DNA of 64,000 bases, from NCBI GenBank assembly GCA_964551735.1, contig CAZKEF010000023.1:1-64000 (forward strand), read 5' to 3'. The position numbers and the translations under genes are program-made. The number at the start of each line of letters is the position of its first letter. The stretch's first letter is position 1. The DNA comes from DAOUAT01 sp964551735. Its GTDB lineage: Bacteria > Chloroflexota > Anaerolineae > CG2-30-64-16. Positions 59,784 through 64,000 of this stretch are shown piece after piece. The notes beneath the pieces were generated by a model, which did no database searches, was not told the DNA's origin, and saw only the letters and a list, made by a program, of their open reading frames with translations.

Positions 59784-60602
59784 TTAGGATGGGTCGGCGC
59801 CGCCCAGCAACACGGCCAGAGCGTCGAGCCTGATACGCGATGTAAGATCCAGGCTTAGCGGCGTGAGCGAGACGATGCCGTGCGCCAGGGCCCAGGCATC
59901 GGTCCCTTCGGCCGAGTAACGGCCCTTGGCCACGGCCATGGTGATCCGCCCAGGGCCGGTGAACGGATCGGTGCGCGGCGGCGGTTCGGGCGTGTAGTAC
60001 GACATGCGATCCTGTCGGGTGACGCGCCACGGCGTCGCGGGTGTGGCCGCGGCCGGCACATCCACCTTAAGCACAGCCACATCGGCCGGCAGGCTGCGTC
60101 CGAGCATCCGTTGGGCAAAGAGGCCGGTGAAGTGCATGGCGGCGGTGAAGTCTACTGCCAAGTCATGCTCGTAGTAGCGCATGACGCGGGTCTCAAGGGA
60201 GATGGCCAGGGCCGGGATGCCGCGCTCCGCGGCCTCGAACGCGGCGCCGAGCGTGCCCGACACAGTGACGCAGGTGCTGACGTTCTCCCCATAGTTGATG
60301 CCGGAGACGACTAACGCCACCGGCCGCGGGGCCAGCTCGCGCAAGCCGTGCTCAACCGCCAGCGCCGGCGTGGCGTGCGCAGCCACGGCCAGCCAGGAAC
60401 GGCCATCGTAATGCACCTGGGCCCGAAATAACCGGCCGTCCAGGTCGCCCTGCTGGCTGCGGCTGCGGCCCATGCTGGTCTGCTGGGTGGCCGGCGCGAT
60501 GATGAGAAGCTCGCCCAGGGGCGCCAGCGCGGCCGCCGCCGCGGCCAGTCCCGGAGAGGCGATGCCATCATCGTTGGTCAGCAAGATGAGGGGGTGTGCC
60601 AT
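59784..60602 (-). CDS. surE: SurE-family 5'/3'-nucleotidase (phosphatase)
   Basis: This 272-residue metal-dependent phosphatase of the SurE family opens ILLTNDDGIASPGLAA, with the metal-binding Asp-Asp pair, has ATQQTSMGRS (metal and substrate loop) and VSGINYGENV. SurE removes phosphate from nucleoside monophosphates and exopolyphosphate. Its placement under the operator next to a PTS suggests it could act on a sugar phosphate in this pathway. It is the first gene of a two-gene minus operon. The N-terminus sits 23 bases from the operator. Confidence 0.88.
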   Translation of the reverse strand: MAHPLILLTNDDGIASPGLAAAAAALAPLGELLIIAPATQQTSMGRSRSQQGDLDGRLFRAQVHYDGRSWLAVAAHATPALAVEHGLRELAPRPVALVVSGINYGENVSTCVTVSGTLGAAFEAAERGIPALAISLETRVMRYYEHDLAVDFTAAMHFTGLFAQRMLGRSLPADVAVLKVDVPAAATPATPWRVTRQDRMSYYTPEPPPRTDPFTGPGRITMAVAKGRYSAEGTDAWALAHGIVSLTPLSLDLTSRIRLDALAVLLGGADPS

Positions 60603-60624
60603 TTCCGCTCGTTGTGGTTAGTCG

Positions 60625-60684
60625 TGCAACTTTGTGAATTCTAATGCACGAAGTAATAGTAATCCAGTTTTTATGGGTTGTCAA
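60625..60684 (-). promoter_or_regulatory. surE promoter with operator palindrome
   Basis: Leftward TTGACA (60684-60679), 17 bases and TACTAT (60661-60656), then TGCAACTTTGTGAA (60625-60638, read on the plus strand) just downstream of the start point. The palindrome arm TTCACAAAGTTGCA is imperfect but close to the shared motif. Confidence 0.64.
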
Positions 60685-60688
60685 GGAT

Positions 60689-60752
60689 TTGACAGCCCGG
60701 CGCAATGTTTTATAATAGTACCGATTGTGAAGATGGAATTCACAAATGTGCA
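60689..60752 (+). promoter_or_regulatory. Second PTS promoter with operator palindrome
   Basis: TTGACA (60689-60694), 16 bases and TATAAT (60711-60716), then TTCACAAATGTGCA (60739-60752) about 16 bases past the expected start point. The palindrome overlaps a possible ATG at 60746, which argues for ATG 60785 as the EIIA start. Confidence 0.68.
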
Positions 60753-60784
60753 TTTATGTCTTTGACCCCAGCAGGTGCGCAGCC

Positions 60785-61246
60785 ATGACGATTGCCCAGT
60801 TCTTACCTCCGGAAGCGATCGCCCTTCATGTGCAGGCCACAAGCGCCGAGCAGGTGATCCGCGAGCTCGGCGAGCGTTTGCGCCGCCTCGGCCTGGTCAA
60901 GGATGGCTTCGTCGAGGCGACGTTGCGCCGGGAGGCAGATATGCCGACCGGCCTCCCACTTGGCGGCGAGATCCACGCCGCGATCCCCCATGTTGATATC
61001 GAGTTTGTCAACCAACCCGCTCTGGCCCTCGCGACTTTAGACGCGCCGGTGGTGTTTTACAACATGGTCGAAGCTGATGAAGTTGTGCCGGTGCGCCTGG
61101 TGATCATGTTGGCGCTGGATCAACCGAAAGCGCAGATCGAGATGTTGCAGCAGGTCTCCGCGTTGCTGCAGCGGCCCGAGCTGGTGGCCCAACTAATGAC
61201 AGCCGAAAGCCCGGCGGAAGCGCTGGGTATGTTGGCGGCGGTCTGA
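60785..61246 (+). CDS. PTS EIIA component, galactitol/fructose type
   Basis: This 153-residue EIIA receives phosphate from HPr. The active region GGEIHAAIPHVDIEF contains His69 as the phosphorylation site; the second His seen in the EIIA at 9056 (VEH) is Phe here. ATG 60785 is preferred because ATG 60746 lies within the operator. It heads the second PTS operon (EIIA, EIIB, EIIC, unknown, HPr). Confidence 0.82.
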   Translation: MTIAQFLPPEAIALHVQATSAEQVIRELGERLRRLGLVKDGFVEATLRREADMPTGLPLGGEIHAAIPHVDIEFVNQPALALATLDAPVVFYNMVEADEVVPVRLVIMLALDQPKAQIEMLQQVSALLQRPELVAQLMTAESPAEALGMLAAV

Positions 61247-61302
61247 TATGCCAGGCTCGTCCGCCCCCACAGTTCACTGACTCAGCAGGAGGTAAGGGAA
61301 CC

Positions 61303-61587
61303 ATGGCCAAGACCGTCATCGTCTCGTGCGGCACTGCAATTGCCACATCCACCGTTGTCGCCACTGCCATCGAAGAGGCGTGCAAGAAGAACGGTATCGC
61401 AGTGCATGTTAAGCAGTGCAAAGCAGCGGAAATCCCGATCTATCTGGAGCAGGGCGCGGATCTCATCGTGACAACCACGCCGCTCCGCAGCGATCCGGGC
61501 ATCCCAGTGATCAAGGGGCTGCCTTTTCTCACCGGCATCGGCACCGAAGCCGTCCTCAAGCAGATCATAGACGTGCTGAAGAAGTAG
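61303..61587 (+). CDS. PTS EIIB component, galactitol (GatB) type
   Basis: This 94-residue EIIB has the active cysteine at position 9 in VSCGTAIATSTVVA, the GatB-like phosphocysteine loop. It is more typical of GatB than the first copy (TACGLACSMAP). The spacing to EIIA is 56 bases and to EIIC 124 bases. AGGAGG precedes the start. It phosphorylates the sugar passing through the EIIC encoded next. Confidence 0.87.
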   Translation: MAKTVIVSCGTAIATSTVVATAIEEACKKNGIAVHVKQCKAAEIPIYLEQGADLIVTTTPLRSDPGIPVIKGLPFLTGIGTEAVLKQIIDVLKK

Positions 61588-61711
61588 AGGTCTGCTCCGT
61601 GATGGCCCGCGCAGCCGTGCGCTGACCCGAAAGGAGGGTTGCCTATCGCCTGATCCCCCACAGTTTGGCTTCCATCTTACTCATACTCATTTCTGTCAGG
61701 AGGCAATTTCA

Positions 61712-63124
61712 ATGGATGCAATTCTCCAGGCACTGAAGACACTGGTGGATACCCTCGGTGTGACTGTGCTGCTCCCCTTGTTCATCCTGATCTTCGCCTT
61801 GATCCTCGGCGCGAAGCCGGGCCGGGCGTTCCGCTCCGCGATTACCATCGGCGTGGCGTTTGTCGGCATCAACCTGGTCATTGGTCTCATGTGGGGTTCG
61901 CTCTCGGGTGTCTCGCAGGCGTTGGTCACCAATGCGGGTATCAAGCGCGATATCGTAGACGTGGGTTGGCCGGCCGCCGCGGCGGTCGCTTTTGCGACCA
62001 AAGTCGGCCTGGCAGTCATCCCGATTGCCCTTCTCGTGAACATCGTTTTGCTGGTCACGCGCGTCACCAAGACGCTCAACGTAGATGTCTGGAACTTCTG
62101 GCACTACGCGTTCTTGGGCTCACTGGTGACCGCGGTGACGGGCAGCCTGCCGATGGGCCTGGTGGCCGCGGCCATCGGCGCGGCCTTCATGCTGCTCCTC
62201 GGCGACTGGACAGCGCGCGGCACGCAGGAATTCTACGAACTGCCCGGCATTTCCATTCCCCACGGCATGACCGCTCCCATCGCGGTGCTGGGTATACCCC
62301 TCAACTGGCTCATCGAGAAGATCCCCGGCCTGCGCGACATCAAAGCGGACACTGAGGGAATCGAAAAACGGCTGGGGCCGACCTTTGGCGATCCCATGGT
62401 CATGGGCCTGATCATCGGCGTGGTGCTGGGAGTGATCGCGTACATCGGTGACTTCGGCAAGGACTTCCTCGGCACCCTGGCCAAGATCCTCATCCTGGGC
62501 GTTCAACTTGCTGCGGTCATGGTCTTGCTGCCCCGCATGGTGCGCATCTTGATGGAAGGGCTGATCCCCGTCTCTGAAGCGGCGCGCACCTTCATGTCGA
62601 AGCGCGCGGCGGGCCGCGAAATCCACATCGGCCTGGACTCTGCGGTGCTGGTCGGCCATCCTGCCAACATCTCGGCCGGCCTGCTGCTGGTTCCCATCGC
62701 GATCTTGCTGTCGGTCATCCTGCCGGGCAACCGCATGTTGCTCTTTGCCGACCTGGCGGTGCTCGTCTTCTTCTGCACGCAGTTCGCGCCGGCCGCCAAG
62801 GGCAACGTCGTCCGCATGGTGATCATCGGCACCGTGCTGCTGATCGCCGGCTTCTACATCTCGAACGCCCTGGCGCCGACTATCACGAAAGTCGCACTGG
62901 AGGCCGGGTTCAAGGTGCCGGAGAACGCGCAGAGCGCCGCGTACATCTCCAGCATCGCCGATGGGTTCGTGTGGACCCCGCTGGCGTTCCTGGCCCTGGG
63001 CAAGTTCCTCGGCTGGATCGGTATGTTGATCTTCGCCGCCATCACAGCCGTCGGGTTCTGGTTGTTCAAGCGGAACGAGCACACCTGGGAGGTGTTTGCC
63101 GGCGCCGCACCCCGACGCAAGTAA
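61712..63124 (+). CDS. PTS EIIC component, galactitol (GatC) type
   Basis: This 470-residue integral membrane protein has about ten hydrophobic stretches and EIIC-GAT family segments such as GLMWGSLSGVSQALV, IAVLGIPLNWLIEKIPGL and DSAVLVGHPANISAGLL. AGGAGG leads the start. It is longer than the EIIC at 10013, with an insert around the FGDPMVMGLIIGVVLG segment. Together with EIIA and EIIB it forms a full permease, coregulated with the microcompartment by the shared palindrome. Confidence 0.87.
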   Translation: MDAILQALKTLVDTLGVTVLLPLFILIFALILGAKPGRAFRSAITIGVAFVGINLVIGLMWGSLSGVSQALVTNAGIKRDIVDVGWPAAAAVAFATKVGLAVIPIALLVNIVLLVTRVTKTLNVDVWNFWHYAFLGSLVTAVTGSLPMGLVAAAIGAAFMLLLGDWTARGTQEFYELPGISIPHGMTAPIAVLGIPLNWLIEKIPGLRDIKADTEGIEKRLGPTFGDPMVMGLIIGVVLGVIAYIGDFGKDFLGTLAKILILGVQLAAVMVLLPRMVRILMEGLIPVSEAARTFMSKRAAGREIHIGLDSAVLVGHPANISAGLLLVPIAILLSVILPGNRMLLFADLAVLVFFCTQFAPAAKGNVVRMVIIGTVLLIAGFYISNALAPTITKVALEAGFKVPENAQSAAYISSIADGFVWTPLAFLALGKFLGWIGMLIFAAITAVGFWLFKRNEHTWEVFAGAAPRRK

Positions 63125-63162
63125 CAACATCTCATCGCAAACACAGATCACACGCGCTGCCT

Positions 63163-63207
63163 GGGATTGCGCCTTCTGCCGAACTAACGGACAGCAGGCG
63201 CAATCCC
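63163..63207. other. 12-bp hairpin between EIIC and the small membrane protein
   Basis: Arms GGGATTGCGCCT (63163-63174) and AGGCGCAATCCC (63196-63207) pair perfectly. No T-run follows, so it may moderate expression of the downstream genes. The 179-base spacer (63125-63303) holds no gene. Confidence 0.6.
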
Positions 63208-63303
63208 CCGGCGCGATCTCCTGCGATTTGCCCCAGAAATCTGCGCACAGTTGAGGCCAGGGCCCCCGACATCGGCTTCTGAGCCTCGAAAGGGACATGC
63301 TTC

Positions 63304-63756
63304 ATGATCCGTGGCGTGATCGAAGCGATGCTTGGGGAGGTCGGGCGTTCGGTGCTCGCCTTCTACGAGGCGCACGCCCTCACCCTGAGCCTGCTGATCC
63401 TTGCATATGGGCTCTTGATGTATCTGTCGTGGGCGAACCTGGTGCGGATCTACCGTTACCTGGTGGTTGCGGCGGCGCAAGCGTTGGGCCAGGCGCCAGG
63501 CCGCGCTGCCGGCGACGGGCCAGGGCTGCCACTGCCGTGGCAGGCGGCGGTGGACAGTGTGCGGTTCCCGCTGGTGGCGCGGCGGGCCGGGCTGTGGCCC
63601 ATGCGCAAAAGTGTGCGGGCCGCGCAAGCGATCATTGACGAGCGGGAGCTGTTGCAGCACGCCCAGGCCGTGGCTGATGGCGCGGATCTGCGCCGCATCA
63701 CGCCGGCCTATCGGCTGGCGCCCCCCAGGAAGGTTGAAGGTCATGGCGAGAATTGA
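63304..63756 (+). CDS. Hypothetical protein with one membrane segment, PTS-linked
   Basis: This 150-residue protein has an amphipathic start, one clear membrane helix (residues 25-41, LTLSLLILAYGLLMYLS), then a basic, soluble C-terminal part with LWPMRKSVRAAQAIIDERELL. I do not recognise a family. Its end overlaps the HPr start by 14 bases, so the two are coupled. The position between EIIC and HPr suggests a role in PTS function, such as assembly or coupling. Confidence 0.6.
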   Translation: MIRGVIEAMLGEVGRSVLAFYEAHALTLSLLILAYGLLMYLSWANLVRIYRYLVVAAAQALGQAPGRAAGDGPGLPLPWQAAVDSVRFPLVARRAGLWPMRKSVRAAQAIIDERELLQHAQAVADGADLRRITPAYRLAPPRKVEGHGEN

Positions 63757-64000
63757 AGTCATCATCCGGCACGCGGTCGGGTTGCACGCGCGGCCGGCCG
63801 CGTTGTTCGTCAAACAGGCCAAGGAATTTCCCTGCGCCATCACAGTGCGCAACATCACCGCAGATGGCAAGGTCGTCAATGCCAAGAGCATCCTCGGCGT
63901 GCTCACCCTGGGCGTGCAGCAAGGGCACGTGATCGAGATCCAGACCGACGGCGAGCAGGCCGACCAGGCGCTGGCCGCGCTCCAGCAGTTGGTGCTCGAC
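63743..64000 (+). CDS. ptsH: HPr phosphocarrier protein, intact, truncated by the window edge
   Basis: Eighty-six codons of an HPr are visible with no stop before the window ends. The catalytic His15 is in HAVGLHARPAA, the regulatory serine region is NAKSILGVLTLG, and the fold is full length apart from the last residues. The start overlaps the preceding gene. It contrasts with the decayed copy at 1393-1661. Enzyme I probably follows beyond the window. Confidence 0.93.
   Translation, partial: MARIEVIIRHAVGLHARPAALFVKQAKEFPCAITVRNITADGKVVNAKSILGVLTLGVQQGHVIEIQTDGEQADQALAALQQLVLD

Noticed and set aside
60746..60784. Upstream ATG for the second EIIA
   Set aside because: It lies inside the operator palindrome with no ribosome site, and the extra 13 residues are not EIIA-like.

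Overview
The window is a high-GC scaffold segment that most resembles a Chloroflexota (Anaerolineae-type) bacterium. The lipoprotein binding proteins carry the Thr/Pro/Ala-rich linkers common in that phylum. The intergenic spaces hold families of degenerate heptamer tracts and short inverted-repeat elements, and sugar ABC transporters, SorC-type regulators and UroD-family proteins are unusually dense. A run of exactly 100 N at 47754-47853 marks a scaffold gap. No rRNA, tRNA, CRISPR array, transposase or phage gene was seen.

Layout. 1-2806: a comM-like 3' fragment, a DUF6062-like protein, and a decayed ptsH-ptsI pair behind a UroD-family gene. 3033-16692, plus strand: one long operon with a CUT1 sugar ABC transporter (binding protein, two permeases, two non-identical ATPases), a complete galactitol-type PTS (EIIA, EIIB, EIIC), two UroD-family proteins, an aldo/keto reductase and two SorC regulators. 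16693-57726, all minus strand: UroD, SMP-30 lactonase, VOC protein, SorC regulator, HAD phosphatase, LyxK-like kinase, GldA-like dehydrogenase, a permease pair, a second FGGY kinase, a GpsA-like dehydrogenase, a fused E1 dehydrogenase, UlaE epimerase, a second CUT1 transporter and a CUT2 (ribose-type) transporter. At its upstream end is an operon for a bacterial microcompartment (BMC). 58008-64000: an AraD/UlaF-type class II aldolase, a Gfo/Idh/MocA-SurE pair on the minus strand, then a second galactitol-type PTS operon with an intact HPr running off the end.

The most interesting part is the tightly packed operon 57726 to 48467. It reads 2-oxoacid dehydrogenase E1 (alpha-beta fusion), E2, a 3-keto-L-gulonate-6-phosphate decarboxylase-like protein with an extra cysteine-containing C-terminal domain, BMC-H, BMC-T, a small protein with an encapsulation-peptide-like tail, BMC-P, BMC-H, a PanB-like protein lacking one expected metal ligand, a zinc-type alcohol dehydrogenase and an SDR. 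None of the usual metabolosome signature enzymes (CoA-acylating aldehyde dehydrogenase, PduL/Pta, diol dehydratase, EutBC, glycyl radical enzyme) is in the window. The decarboxylase-like protein, UlaE, the AraD/UlaF-type enzyme and the LyxK-like kinase together could convert L-xylulose or 3-keto-L-gulonate 6-phosphate to D-xylulose 5-phosphate.

A palindrome close to TTCACAAATGTGAA lies at or next to well-formed sigma70-type promoters of the ABC/PTS operon (3066), a SorC regulator gene (20423), both sides of the BMC/aldolase divergent region (57798, 57852, 57965) and both sides of the SurE/PTS divergent region (60625, 60739). I infer one sugar-responsive regulon that links the transporters, the pentose-phosphate enzymes and the microcompartment, probably controlled by one of the three SorC proteins.
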